NCBI RefSeq assembly: GCF_001425785.1
Contig: NZ_LMDI01000022.1
Location: forward strand, 429-64,428
DNA: 64,000 nucleotides
Source: Rhizobacter sp. Root1221
GTDB lineage: Bacteria > Pseudomonadota > Gammaproteobacteria > Burkholderiales > Burkholderiaceae_C
Direction: 5' to 3'
Shown: one piece after another, positions 32,401-43,340 of the stretch
Layout: the number at the start of each line of letters is the position of its first letter
Numbering within the stretch: the stretch's first letter is position 1
Program-made: the position numbers and the translations under genes
The notes under the pieces: model-generated
Databases searched by the model: none
What the model was told of the DNA's origin: nothing
Seen by the model: only the letters and a program-made list of their open reading frames with translations

Positions 32401-33447
32401 ATGCCCGACACCGCCCAGCAATTCGCCAGTGACAACTACGCGGGCATCTGCCCGGAAGCCTGGGCCGCGATGGCCGAGGCCAACGCGGGCCACGCGCCAG
32501 CCTACGGCGACGATGCCTGGACGGCCAAGGCCTCCGACGCCTTCCGCACGCTGTTCGACCGCGATTGCGAGGTGTTTTTCGTGTTCAACGGCACGGCGGC
32601 CAACTCGCTGGCGCTCGCGTCGCTGTGCCAGTCGTACCACAGCGTGATCTGTGCCTCGACGGCCCACGTCGAAACCGACGAATGCGGCGCGCCCGAGTTC
32701 TTCTCGAACGGCTCGAAGCTGCTGGTGGCACCGGCCACCGACGGCAAGCTGTCGCCCGAGGCCATCCGCGCCATCGCCACGCAGCGCCAGGACATCCACT
32801 TTCCCAAGCCCCGCGTGGTGACGATCACCCAGCCCACTGAAACGGGCGTGGTGTACCGGCCCGAGGAACTCGCGGCCATCTCCGCCACGTGCCGCGAGCT
32901 GGGCCTCGTGTTGCACATGGACGGCTCCCGCTTCTCCAACGCGTGCGCCGCGCTGGGCTGCGAGCCGGCCGACATCACGTGGCGCGTGGGCGTGGACGTG
33001 CTGTGTTTCGGTGGCACCAAGAACGGCATGGCCGTGGGCGAGGCCATCCTCTTCTTCAACCGCCCGCAGGCGGAAGACTTCGACTACCGCTGCAAGCAGG
33101 CCGGGCAACTCGCCTCGAAGATGCGGTTCCTGTCGGCGCCGTGGGTGCACATGCTGGAGACGGGCGCTTGGCGCGCCCGCGCCGCGCACGCCAACGCCTG
33201 CGCCCGGCGGCTGGTGGATGGCATCGCCGGGGTGCCGGAGCTGTCGCTGATGTTCCCCACGGATGCGAACGGCGTGTTCCTGAAGATGGCGCCGCCGCTG
33301 ATGGAGGCGCTGCGTGGACGCGGCTGGCGGTTCTACACGTTCATCGGCGGCGGGGCACGGTTCATGTTCGCGTGGGACTCGGTGCCCGAGCGCGTGGATG
33401 CGCTCGCGGCCGACTTGCGCGCCGTGGCGGAAGCGGGCCGGGGCTGA
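32401..33447 (+). CDS. Threonine aldolase family protein
   Basis: A 348-residue PLP-dependent enzyme of the beta-eliminating lyase/low-specificity threonine aldolase family, which splits L-threonine or allo-threonine into glycine and acetaldehyde. The N-terminal SDNYAG, the VFNGTAANSLAL segment, and the PLP-lysine motif FGGTKNGM (about residue 207) are clear. It is cut off from the upstream operon by a terminator and is convergent with the T6SS locus. Substrate specificity is not readable. Confidence 0.9.
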   Translation: MPDTAQQFASDNYAGICPEAWAAMAEANAGHAPAYGDDAWTAKASDAFRTLFDRDCEVFFVFNGTAANSLALASLCQSYHSVICASTAHVETDECGAPEFFSNGSKLLVAPATDGKLSPEAIRAIATQRQDIHFPKPRVVTITQPTETGVVYRPEELAAISATCRELGLVLHMDGSRFSNACAALGCEPADITWRVGVDVLCFGGTKNGMAVGEAILFFNRPQAEDFDYRCKQAGQLASKMRFLSAPWVHMLETGAWRARAAHANACARRLVDGIAGVPELSLMFPTDANGVFLKMAPPLMEALRGRGWRFYTFIGGGARFMFAWDSVPERVDALAADLRAVAEAGRG

Positions 33448-33462
33448 GAAAAACGCTCAGCC
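33442..33462. terminator. Hairpin at the end of the threonine aldolase gene
   Basis: GGCTGAG (33442-33448, covering the stop codon) pairs with CTCAGCC (33456-33462). It lies between two convergent genes and could act in both directions; no strong T-run follows. Confidence 0.35.
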
Positions 33463-33472
33463 TCTGACACCT

Positions 33473-34390
33473 TCAAACAATGCGGTGCCAGCTGTCTGCG
33501 GCGAGACGCAGCACGTCTTTCGGACCCACCGACAGCACCGTGTCCGCCTCGGGCAACAAGCGGAAGAACGAGAACGGCAGCTTCTGATCGTCGGGGTTCA
33601 GGTCGGCGAAAGGGTAAGGCACGAGACCGCTGTCGTCGACCTGGTACATCACGAGGTTCGACGAGGCGACGACCCGTCCCCCCACGGTGGCGATGCCCCA
33701 CAGGTACGAGATGGCCGCGTCGTCGGCCACCACCGCCCACTGGTCTCGCAGGCCGCGCAGAACCACGCCGTGCTGCCCGCAGGCATACACCCAACCGTCG
33801 GGGGCGCAGTGCACAGCGGTGAGGCGGACGTTCGTGGGGCTGTCCACCGCATGCCAGGCGCCGCCCTCCCGGTACCAGATCGCCCCCTTCATGCCCACGG
33901 CATAGAGGTGCGCCAGCGAGAAACCGTCCACCGCCTCCAGGCCGAAGACGCGGGCCGCGGTGTCCGCGCGGCCCGGCAGGCCTGCGTCCTGGGTGCGCCA
34001 GGGGGCGCCCGGGCCCCGGACATGGACTTGGTTCCGGTAGCCCACCACCACCGCCTCGCCTTCAATCACCCGGCCGCCCAGCAGCGAGCCGAACTTGTCC
34101 TCGCGGGCGTGGATGGGCAGCGGTGGCAGCTCGGTGATGCCGTTGTCGGACACGCTGCAGGTTTCGCCGTCCACGCCGACGAGCAGGGCGAACGCGGCAC
34201 CGTCCTTGAGCGGCAGCACCATCCGCGCCTGCCATTCCAGGGTCCAGATGGACTTCTTGTCGTCGCGGATGCGGGCGACCACCGTGTGGCGGGTGTCGGG
34301 CTGTGCGTCCAGCCCGCCGATCAGCAGCACCCCATCGGGCAGGGGGATGCCGTCCCAGAAGGTCACGGCATCGCGGAGGTTGTCGTGCAC
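33473..34390 (-). CDS. Propeller-like protein paired with a DUF4150 effector (copy 1)
   Basis: A 305-residue cytosolic protein with no signal peptide. It has repeated short beta-rich units with Gly-Trp and Trp-Tyr pairs (HLYAVGMKGAIWY, then APDGWVYACG, then QHGVVLRGLRDQW), typical of a WD40/BNR-like beta propeller. It is a paralogue of the protein at 41098-42006: the segment SPTN-x5-V-x-CAPDG-(W/F)-VYACG is nearly the same in both. Each copy follows directly after a DUF4150 effector gene (here 25 bases). A cytosolic immunity protein against a DNase-like toxin, or an effector-handling accessory, are the best guesses; no known immunity family is evident to me. Confidence 0.75.
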   Translation of the reverse strand: MHDNLRDAVTFWDGIPLPDGVLLIGGLDAQPDTRHTVVARIRDDKKSIWTLEWQARMVLPLKDGAAFALLVGVDGETCSVSDNGITELPPLPIHAREDKFGSLLGGRVIEGEAVVVGYRNQVHVRGPGAPWRTQDAGLPGRADTAARVFGLEAVDGFSLAHLYAVGMKGAIWYREGGAWHAVDSPTNVRLTAVHCAPDGWVYACGQHGVVLRGLRDQWAVVADDAAISYLWGIATVGGRVVASSNLVMYQVDDSGLVPYPFADLNPDDQKLPFSFFRLLPEADTVLSVGPKDVLRLAADSWHRIV

Positions 34391-34415
34391 GGCGGCGGCT
34401 CCGGTGGTTGAGGTG

Positions 34416-35570
34416 TCATTGGTCCGCGAGCTGCTCGCGGACCAGTTTCATGATTTCGCGGTCCGGCGTGGACTTGTCGGAGGCCGCGGAGCTGGGCTGG
34501 ATGGGATCGCTCTGCTGGACCCCCATGCGCTCATGGCCCGCGATGATCTGCTTCTTCAGACATTCGCGGTTGCATCGGGGCTCGGTATTCTGCTCATGGA
34601 AGACGTCGGCACCCAGGTCGGCGGCCTCGCCCATGGTCCAGGCCGACGGCGGGTTGGTCTTGAGCCAGTCCGCCATGAACTCCTTGCGGTCGAGGCTGAC
34701 GATGCCGTGTTCACCGAGGTGGTTGCTGGGGCCCTCGGTGAATGCGGTGGGGGCGTCGTTTTCGTTGTACCCGCCCACGCCCTTGCAACTGGCCTTCTCG
34801 ATGAGGTGTTCGCCCGTCTGCTTCTTGCACTTCATCTTGTTCATGTCCTTGAACGGCATCAACAGGCACTTCATGGCTTTGCGGCAGGGGTCCTGGTTGA
34901 TCCTGAAGGTGTACACCAGGTACTCGTCCCGCACTTGCGACTGCGCGCGGTCATAGGCGGCGCCGAAGGGCGGCTTGGTGCGCCCGGAGTCGGTGCGGGC
35001 CTTGTCGCGCCGCGCTTCGGCGCGTTCGATGCTGGTTTCCTGCTCTTCTGGGCATCCGCGCCCCTCGCGCCACGGGTCGCACCGGCGGTTGATCTCGATG
35101 ACGTCGTCGTGGCATTCCCCGATGCGGGCTGCCGCCATCATCGCGTTGTGCAGCGTGGGCGGTGCGCCGGGCGGCATGGAACCATGGTTGTGCGTGGTGA
35201 GGTCCATGTGGCGGACGACATTCTCGCCCTCGACCTTCACGTCCAGCGACCAGGCGATGAAGTACGCCTTGCCCTTGATCCTGCTTGTCACCACGTTCTT
35301 CTTGGGGGCCGAGCCGGCCTCGTCGCCGGTGCTCGTCTTGAAGAAGCTCTTGTCCTTGAGCATGATCTCCTTGCCGGAGATCTTGACCGTGATGGACCCC
35401 CCCGATGTATCGGATGCCAGGGCCGTGTTTGGGTATGGCACGGGGATGCCGGGTGGCGTGGCCGGGGTCAAGGGCGGGGTGAAACAGACATCGGGGAACG
35501 AGCAGATCGATTTGCCACCCATCGATTTGCTGGAGATTTCACGCCCGTTGGCAAATACGCCGTTGCCCAT
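34416..35570 (-). CDS. DUF4150 (PAAR-like) putative T6SS effector, GEH variant
   Basis: A 384-residue protein. The first 130 residues are a Tox-PAAR-like (DUF4150) domain with CFTPPLTPATPPG, DTSGGSITVKISGKE and DLTTHNHGS. This domain caps the VgrG spike tip. The C-terminal part contains two Cys pairs (CRKAMKCLLMPFKDMNKMKC) and then TGEHLIE, a variant of the TGHHLIE motif of GHH-type HNH/Endo VII toxins, followed by a SNHLGEHG segment. It is paralogous to the effector at 42015-43340 over its whole length, but the toxin part is diverged. Its probable role is a spike-borne nuclease effector. It ends 25 bases before its propeller-like partner. Confidence 0.82.
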   Translation of the reverse strand: MGNGVFANGREISSKSMGGKSICSFPDVCFTPPLTPATPPGIPVPYPNTALASDTSGGSITVKISGKEIMLKDKSFFKTSTGDEAGSAPKKNVVTSRIKGKAYFIAWSLDVKVEGENVVRHMDLTTHNHGSMPPGAPPTLHNAMMAAARIGECHDDVIEINRRCDPWREGRGCPEEQETSIERAEARRDKARTDSGRTKPPFGAAYDRAQSQVRDEYLVYTFRINQDPCRKAMKCLLMPFKDMNKMKCKKQTGEHLIEKASCKGVGGYNENDAPTAFTEGPSNHLGEHGIVSLDRKEFMADWLKTNPPSAWTMGEAADLGADVFHEQNTEPRCNRECLKKQIIAGHERMGVQQSDPIQPSSAASDKSTPDREIMKLVREQLADQ

Positions 35571-35718
35571 CTGTCGACCTCTTCGCTGCGTTGCGGGGGA
35601 GTATGTCGATCAATGCCCGGTCAGGGCATCCCCAAGTTGCATCGGCGTCGGGCGGCTTGGAAAAGGGGGCAGCACTGTCTTCGCCGATACTGGCAGTCGT
35701 TGCAGCCGGGGTACCGAC

Positions 35719-36024
35719 ATGTCCACCTATGAGAACGCCACCATCGTCCGAGAGCGCGTGATCGTGCTCGCCCATCCGGGCGAGCTGCACATCCGCCTGC
35801 TGGTCGGCGAAAACGGCGATGCCGGCCGCAAGTGCATCCACCGGATGCAGTTCGGAGCCGGCGATCGCCTGCAGTCCGACATCGTCTACCTGTACGACAC
35901 CCAGGTGCCCATGGCGCACGTGGAGGCCGATTTCATGCTGCTGGCCGGCGGCGGGCTGGTGTCCATCGGGCAGCTGCACCACACCGAATCGATGCTCAAC
36001 CGGGGTGCGCGCTACGCGCGCTGA
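35719..36024 (+). CDS. Small uncharacterised protein, 101 residues
   Basis: This is the only plausible plus-strand gene inside the T6SS region. The product is short, mixed alpha/beta in character, with no signal peptide or membrane segment, and I recognise no family. Its codon use matches the neighbours. It is divergent from the DUF4150 gene and ends two bases from the stop of the convergent OmpA-like gene. The ribosome site is poor, so it could be spurious; the opposite-strand frame (35539-35982) is the alternative but looks worse. Confidence 0.55.
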   Translation: MSTYENATIVRERVIVLAHPGELHIRLLVGENGDAGRKCIHRMQFGAGDRLQSDIVYLYDTQVPMAHVEADFMLLAGGGLVSIGQLHHTESMLNRGARYAR

Positions 36025-36026
36025 CC

Positions 36027-36593
36027 TCAGCGCAGGTTGGTGACGATGGTGACGCGGCGGTTCTCTGCCGCGGACGGCACCTTGCGGTTCAGCAGGTCGC
36101 GGTCGCCGCGGCCTTCGGCCTTCAGCCGTTCGGCGGCGATGCCGTGGGTGGAGATCAGGTAGGCGCGCACGCTGTCGGCGCGCTGCTGCGACAGGGACAG
36201 GTTCGTGTCGGCGTCCCCCCGGGGGTCGGCATGGCCTTCCACGTTGAAGCTGTACTCGGCCAGGCGGTCGTTCTTGAGCGCCGCGGCCACCACGTCCAGC
36301 TGCTTCTTGGCCGGCGCCGTCAGCTCCGCGGAGTTGGTCTCGAACGTGATCAGCAAGGAGGCGCTGGGCTTGCGCGCGGGCACCGTGGGGGCGCCGTCGC
36401 GCGTGACCTTCAGGCTGCGGGTGACCACCGGCTCGGGGTCGGGGGTCAGCGCGTCGAGCAGGTTCGATTCGGTGACCTTGTTGCCGCGCAACACGGCGTC
36501 GCCCTGGGGGGCGGGTTGCGCTGCGGCCAGCGTGGCCGACAGGGCCAATGCCAGGGCGGGCAGCGGGTGGGAGACGCGGAAAAGGCGGGTCAT
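36027..36593 (-). CDS. OmpA-family protein, T6SS-associated
   Basis: A 188-residue protein with a signal peptide (about 1-23), a short linker and a C-terminal OmpA-like peptidoglycan-binding domain (LLITFETNSAELTAP, VEGHADPRGDADTNLSLSQQRADSVRAYL). It most likely tethers to the cell wall. OmpA-like domains occur as TagL-type or accessory proteins in many T6SS loci, where they anchor the machine. GGAGG eight bases before the ATG at 36593 fixes the start, which is 25 bases after the phosphatase gene. Confidence 0.87.
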   Translation of the reverse strand: MTRLFRVSHPLPALALALSATLAAAQPAPQGDAVLRGNKVTESNLLDALTPDPEPVVTRSLKVTRDGAPTVPARKPSASLLITFETNSAELTAPAKKQLDVVAAALKNDRLAEYSFNVEGHADPRGDADTNLSLSQQRADSVRAYLISTHGIAAERLKAEGRGDRDLLNRKVPSAAENRRVTIVTNLR

Positions 36594-36618
36594 GGCAGAG
36601 GCCTCCAAGGGGTCGGGT

Positions 36619-37392
36619 TCACAGATAGGCGCCCACGCGCGTGGTTTCGGCCGGGTCACCGATCCAGACGGCCACCGCGCTGTAGTTGTCCTGGCCCTTG
36701 AGCCCGGCGCGGCGGATGTCGGCGGCCATCAGGTCGAGCCAGTGCTGGGGCGACGTGGCGGCGGCGAAGGCGGTCTCGATGTCGTGGGGTTCGAAGTGGT
36801 CCCACCAGCCGTCGCTGCAGAGCAGGAAGGCATCGCCGTCGGCGATGGGGGTGGCCTGTTCGGTGGTGTTGGGTTCGACCGCCTCGGTGGACCCCATGGC
36901 ACTGAGCAACTGGTTCTTGCGGGGGTGGTCGCGGGCCTCGGCCCGCGACAGGTAGCCTGCATGCACCATGCGCTGCACCACGCTGTCGTCGCTGGTCACC
37001 TCGCCCACCTGGCCGTGGCGCAGCTGGTACAGGCGGGAGTCGCCCACGTGGGTCCACAACGCTTCTTCACGGCGGGTGTCGATCCACAGCGCCACCACGG
37101 TGGCATGCATGCGGTCGTGGCCACGCCGGCCCTGTTGCTGGTCGCCGAGGGCGGTGTGGGCGTCGCAGATGATCTGGGTGAGGGCCTCCGGCGAGGCCTG
37201 GGGGGCAGACTGCAGGCCCAGCGCGGTGAGGCGAACCACGAGGTCGGACGCCATGGCGCCACCCCGGTGGCCGCCGGCGCCGTCGGACAGCACCGCGTAC
37301 CAGAACGACCCGGCGGTGCCGTACCGCAGGTCGTCTTCGTTGTGGGTGCGATCCCCGGGCTCGCTGCATGCAGCGATCTCGACATGCAGCAT
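36619..37392 (-). CDS. PP2C-type protein phosphatase (PppA-like)
   Basis: A 257-residue metal-dependent Ser/Thr phosphatase. Motifs are NEDD near residue 18, SDGAGGHRGG, HVGDSRLYQLRHG and the C-terminal GQDNYSAVAVW, which together form the two-metal site. In T6SS loci such enzymes (PppA) oppose the kinase PpkA and act on FHA proteins like the TagH encoded just upstream. No PpkA-like kinase lies in the window. Confidence 0.9.
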   Translation of the reverse strand: MLHVEIAACSEPGDRTHNEDDLRYGTAGSFWYAVLSDGAGGHRGGAMASDLVVRLTALGLQSAPQASPEALTQIICDAHTALGDQQQGRRGHDRMHATVVALWIDTRREEALWTHVGDSRLYQLRHGQVGEVTSDDSVVQRMVHAGYLSRAEARDHPRKNQLLSAMGSTEAVEPNTTEQATPIADGDAFLLCSDGWWDHFEPHDIETAFAAATSPQHWLDLMAADIRRAGLKGQDNYSAVAVWIGDPAETTRVGAYL

Positions 37393-37434
37393 CTCAATGG
37401 GCTTTCTGCGGGACGGTGACGGTCATGGGGTGAT

Positions 37435-39492
<2,058 letters not shown>

Positions 39493-39575
39493 GAAAGGCT
39501 CCGAATGCCGGGGTGTCGCCGATCTACAGCGTCGGACCCACCCGAGCTTCGTTTATCCCCGTTACGGGGCGCCGT

Positions 39576-39593
39576 GGCAATCAACGAAAGTCA
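39576..39593 (-). promoter_or_regulatory. T6SS motif, tagH copy
   Basis: Minus strand: TGACTTTCG-N5-TGCC, ending 93 bases (measured from the end of TTTCG) before the tagH start. The same motif with the same spacing stands before vgrG and tssA. Confidence 0.55.
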
Positions 39594-39622
39594 TACCGCG
39601 CCGCGACAGCGGGGGCAATCTC

Positions 39623-39805
39623 TCAGGCCGGATGCAGGTGAAGCCACACCGCCACGGCGGAAAAAACCGTGCCCACGATCAGCCAGGTGCGGCCCTGGGG
39701 GTGCCAGGCGCGTGCCGCCAGGCAGCGGCCGGCGCCCAGCAGCAGGAAGGCGGGTCCGAGCAGGGCGAAGAGGGTGGGGACGTGGATGTCGGGCATGGTG
39801 ACCAT
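39623..39805 (-). CDS. Small two-helix membrane protein, 60 residues
   Basis: Two hydrophobic segments (about residues 12-29 and 41-57) are separated by a basic loop, the mark of a small inner-membrane hairpin protein. It starts five bases after the stop of the HEAT-repeat gene and lies at the end of the vgrG unit. No family is recognised. An alternative start at 39796 would shorten it by three residues. Confidence 0.6.
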   Translation of the reverse strand: MVTMPDIHVPTLFALLGPAFLLLGAGRCLAARAWHPQGRTWLIVGTVFSAVAVWLHLHPA

Positions 39806-39809
39806 CCGT

Positions 39810-41081
39810 TCACTGTGCGGTGGCCAGCAGCCTCTGCTGCCGGTGCGACGGCGCCGCGGTGTTGAAGCGGCGGCTGCCTGATTGCAGCATCATCAGGTGA
39901 TCCGCGGCAAGCACGCGTTGGCGCTGCATGCCGGTGGACAGCACGGCCGTGGCCTGTGCGGGTGACAGCGCCTGCCCCACGAAGTGGCGGGTGCCCGCCG
40001 CGAAGCGCGTCGCGTTGACCTGCCACCACGCGGTGAGCCGTTCGGTGTCCGGCCACGGCAGGCTCTCGTCTTCGTCGAGCGACACGTCGTCGTCGGCCGG
40101 ATCGTCGTTCGGACCCGAGGCAGGGCCGGCGGGTGCAGCACCTTCGAGGTCCAGCGCCGCGAGGTCCGCGCCGGTGATCAGCGACAGCGCTTCGCCGGCC
40201 ACGCGGGCGAGCGTGGGCGTGGCCGCCTGCTTGAGCAGCCACGGCACGTAGAACGGGTCGCCGGACCAGCCGGCGCCGCGCACGCGCAGGCGTTCGCCAA
40301 CGGGGTCGGCGGGCAAGGCCTTCAGCAGGCCATGCACGTCGCCAGGCGCGGTGACCAGCAACGAGGTGGTGAGGGCGCCGACCCGGTGCGGGCCTGCGGC
40401 GAGAGCGAGCCCGCGCAGGGTGGCAGGCGCTGCGTCGCGGTCGCCCAGCCGAGCGGCGGCCCGCGCGGCCTCGAAACGCACGGCGTCGTCGGGGTCGGTC
40501 AGCGCACGCAACGCGGCCGGGAGCAGGTCGACGCGGCCGAGTTCGCCCGAGGCCCGCCAGGCCATGGCCCGAAGGGCCGTGTCGGTTTCATCACAAGCGG
40601 CGGTGAGCGCCGGGCCGGGATCCACCTGGTGGGCCGCGCAGGCCTGGAGGCCGATGGCGCGTCGCAGCGGGCTGGGTGAATCGAGCAGGCCCTTGGTGAC
40701 CCCGCGCAAGTGCTGGGAAGACACCCAACCGAAGGCCGAAACCAGGGCCGGCGCAGTATCGGACACCGCTTCGGCCAGGGCGAACAGCCGTTCGAGGCGG
40801 GCCGTGTCGCGCGCCTGGAGGGCGAGCACGGTGGCCACGAACAACTCGCCGCCACCGAAGGGCGCCACCAGCGTCGCGTCGCTCGCCCGGAGGCCCGCCT
40901 CGCCCGCGATGGCCAGCCCATCGAGGTGGGCGATCAGCCGTTCGTCGAGGCGCGCGAGCTGGTGGAGGCGGGCATGCGGGGCATCGAGCAACACCTGGCG
41001 GGTGCCGTGGAGGTGCATCGCCACCTCCAGGTGCTGGTCGATGACGGGCGCGACGGCCGGCCGGGGTGAGGGTGGGTTCAT
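39810..41081 (-). CDS. TIGR02270-like HEAT-repeat protein
   Basis: A 423-residue helical protein with HEAT-like repeats in the middle (for example DTALRAMAWRASGELG and DDAVRFEAARAAARLGD). It matches the pattern of the TIGR02270 family found in T6SS loci; its function is unknown. An acidic, Asp-rich stretch (DDPADDDVSLDEDE) lies near residue 340. It begins 16 bases after the propeller-like gene, within the spike/effector unit. Confidence 0.8.
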   Translation of the reverse strand: MNPPSPRPAVAPVIDQHLEVAMHLHGTRQVLLDAPHARLHQLARLDERLIAHLDGLAIAGEAGLRASDATLVAPFGGGELFVATVLALQARDTARLERLFALAEAVSDTAPALVSAFGWVSSQHLRGVTKGLLDSPSPLRRAIGLQACAAHQVDPGPALTAACDETDTALRAMAWRASGELGRVDLLPAALRALTDPDDAVRFEAARAAARLGDRDAAPATLRGLALAAGPHRVGALTTSLLVTAPGDVHGLLKALPADPVGERLRVRGAGWSGDPFYVPWLLKQAATPTLARVAGEALSLITGADLAALDLEGAAPAGPASGPNDDPADDDVSLDEDESLPWPDTERLTAWWQVNATRFAAGTRHFVGQALSPAQATAVLSTGMQRQRVLAADHLMMLQSGSRRFNTAAPSHRQQRLLATAQ

Positions 41082-41097
41082 GGGCGGAGCGACGGGA

Positions 41098-42006
41098 TCA
41101 GGCAATGCGTTCCCACTCGTCGCCATCGAACTGCAGGATGTCGTCGGAGCCGACCGTCCACAGGATGCCGTCGCGCGCGTCCAGGTGGAAGAAGGTGGAG
41201 GGGGCGTCATCGTCGAACTGCACCGGCTGAAGCGTGTCGCCTTCGAGCGTGAAGAGGCCGTGGTGCGAAGAGATCCAGAGGCGATCGCCGAACCACTCCA
41301 GGTCCCAGTAGTCGAGGTCGTAGGCATCGGCGGCCACCAGGGACCACTGGCCGTGGCGGCCCTTGAGCAGGGTGCCTCTCAGGCCGCACGCGTAGACGAA
41401 TCCGTCCGGGGCGCAGTAGACCCGGTTGAGGATGATGTTCGTGGGACTCTCTTCCTGGTGCCAGTCGCGGCCGTCGAAGTGCCAGATCTCGCCGTGCCAA
41501 CCCACGGCGTACAGGTCGTCGGGCCCGAAGCCGTGGATGGATTCGAAGCCGAGGACGATGTCGGGGCCCGGGCGCGACGGCAAGTCGCCGTGGATGGGGG
41601 TCCACTGGTCCAAGTCGTCGCGACGGAAGACCTTGCGGTCCATGGCGCAGGCGTAGGCGACGCCGGCGATGGAACGCACTTCGCGGAACCGCAGGTTCTC
41701 GGGGACGACCCGGCTCTCGAGATCGTCCTGGGAACCGTAGACGCGCACCTGACCGTATTCGCCCAGTGCCACCATTTGCGGCTTGGGATACTCGGTGGCA
41801 CACACCGAGACGCAGTTCCAGCGCACGGGATGCTCGATCAGACCGAAGACCGAGGTGTCATGGTCATAGAAAACCGCGAAGGGCAACCCCTTGTCCTGCA
41901 TGTCGGGCGCGAACGTACTCACGTAGACAATGTCCCGTTGGCGGATCGCCGCGAACGAGAGTTTGAGACGATGGTCGAGAGGCGTGTCTGGAGGTCTGTT
42001 TTTCAT
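41098..42006 (-). CDS. Propeller-like protein paired with a DUF4150 effector (copy 2)
   Basis: A 302-residue cytosolic, beta-rich protein, paralogous to the one at 33473-34390. Repeated Gly-(x)-Trp units such as DLYAVGWHGEIWHFDGRDW and APDGFVYACG, LRGTLLKGRHGQW and GDRLWISSHHGLFTLEG suggest a six- or seven-bladed propeller. It begins eight bases after the stop of the GHH effector gene, a tight coupling typical of effector-immunity pairs. Confidence 0.75.
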   Translation of the reverse strand: MKNRPPDTPLDHRLKLSFAAIRQRDIVYVSTFAPDMQDKGLPFAVFYDHDTSVFGLIEHPVRWNCVSVCATEYPKPQMVALGEYGQVRVYGSQDDLESRVVPENLRFREVRSIAGVAYACAMDRKVFRRDDLDQWTPIHGDLPSRPGPDIVLGFESIHGFGPDDLYAVGWHGEIWHFDGRDWHQEESPTNIILNRVYCAPDGFVYACGLRGTLLKGRHGQWSLVAADAYDLDYWDLEWFGDRLWISSHHGLFTLEGDTLQPVQFDDDAPSTFFHLDARDGILWTVGSDDILQFDGDEWERIA

Positions 42007-42014
42007 GGTGTTCT

Positions 42015-43340
42015 TCAGCGATTACTTGAACGATTCTTGGCCAGTTGCTCGGCTTCAGCGGCTCTTTGATCCAGATCCTTCCAGGCATTCTTGGCCGTCT
42101 CGTCATCCAACTTGCCACTCGGCGACGCCGGAATCTTCTCGCCCGGCTTGACCCCCACCCCCTCCTGCTCGTGGTAGGCCTTCAGCTGTGCCGAGATGCA
42201 GCCCGGGCTGCAATCAGAGTTGGGAAACACCATCTTCGTGGCCTGGCCGGCGGTGTCGGTGGCCTGCTTCAGCGTCCACTCGCCTTTGACGGCGATCTTC
42301 TCGGCCCGCACGCCCTGGTAGGTGTGCATCAGGCCGTGGCTGGCGGCGGTGTTGTTCTGGCCTTCTGCGCAAATGCACGGCGCCTTGTTGATGTCGTACT
42401 TGGAGTTCTTGAACTGCTCGCGCGGGACATCACCCTTGCCCCGCGTGCCGGGCTCGAGGAAAGCGGACGCTTCGATGAGGTGGTGCCCGGTCTGTCCTTC
42501 GCAGCACTGCTGCTGCTTGTCCTTCGACTTGAACGGCACCAGCATGCACCGGCGCGCACGGGCGCACTTGTAGGCGTCGGACTCGGTGGCCTTGGCCATG
42601 TCCTCGAAGTACTTCTTGTGATCCGCCTTGAACTGCTCGTATTCGGGCGTGGCCTTGTAGACCTTCTCCCGGATCGATTCGAGTTCCTTCTGCTGGGCGG
42701 AACTGCGCTTGGCCTTCTTGATGGCCGCCAGCGCGTCCATCTTCGTGGCCTGGTCGGCCGCCATGCTGGTGGCCGTGGAGGCGGGTGGCTTGGGCGGCGA
42801 GTAGGGCGGGCAGGCGGGCTTGTTGCCCTTGGGCTTGCACCCTTCGCAGGCCTTTTCTTCCCGGTCCTTGTCGGGCCCGCACAGTGCGCCGATGCCCGGC
42901 ATCGCCACCTCGTCCAGGTACGGCCACGGACCGGTGTTGCCGGGGTTGGACCCATGGTTGTGCGTGGTGAGGTCCATCATGCGGACCACGTTCTCGCCCT
43001 CGATCTTCACGTCCATGGACCAGGCCGTGAAAAACACCTTGCCCATGTTGCGGCTGGTGATCACGCCCTTCTTGGGCGCACACCCCGCCTCGTCGCCCAT
43101 GCTGCGCTTGAAGTACGACTTGTCCTTGAGCATGACCTCCTTGCCGGAGATCTTCACGCTCGTGGAACCGTTGGACGTGTCGCTGGCCATGCCCGTGTTG
43201 GGATACGGGATGGGCACGCCCGGCGGCGTGGCCGGCGTCAGCGGCGGCGTGAAGCACACGTCGGGGAAGGCGCAGATGGACTTGCCGGCGGCGGACTTGC
43301 ACGACACCTCGCGGTTGTTGGCGAACACCTGGTTGGTCAT
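42015..43340 (-). CDS. DUF4150 (PAAR-like)/GHH-type putative nuclease effector
   Basis: A 441-residue protein. Residues 1-130 form the PAAR-like DUF4150 domain (CFTPPLTPATPPG, DTSNGSTSVKISGKE, MMDLTTHNHGS). A Lys/Glu-rich helical middle follows. The C-terminal third has Cys pairs (CARARRCMLVPFKSKDKQQQCC), then TGHHLIE and a downstream AASHGLMH: the GHH signature of the HNH/Endo VII toxin class (Tox-GHH2-like). The protein would sit on the VgrG tip and deliver a nuclease into target cells. Its start overlaps the end of the ketosynthase-like gene by four bases. Confidence 0.85.
   Translation of the reverse strand: MTNQVFANNREVSCKSAAGKSICAFPDVCFTPPLTPATPPGVPIPYPNTGMASDTSNGSTSVKISGKEVMLKDKSYFKRSMGDEAGCAPKKGVITSRNMGKVFFTAWSMDVKIEGENVVRMMDLTTHNHGSNPGNTGPWPYLDEVAMPGIGALCGPDKDREEKACEGCKPKGNKPACPPYSPPKPPASTATSMAADQATKMDALAAIKKAKRSSAQQKELESIREKVYKATPEYEQFKADHKKYFEDMAKATESDAYKCARARRCMLVPFKSKDKQQQCCEGQTGHHLIEASAFLEPGTRGKGDVPREQFKNSKYDINKAPCICAEGQNNTAASHGLMHTYQGVRAEKIAVKGEWTLKQATDTAGQATKMVFPNSDCSPGCISAQLKAYHEQEGVGVKPGEKIPASPSGKLDDETAKNAWKDLDQRAAEAEQLAKNRSSNR

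Noticed and set aside
35539-35982. Minus-strand frame opposite the 101-residue gene
   Set aside because: It lacks a ribosome site and overlaps the start of the DUF4150 gene out of frame; the plus-strand frame has better composition.
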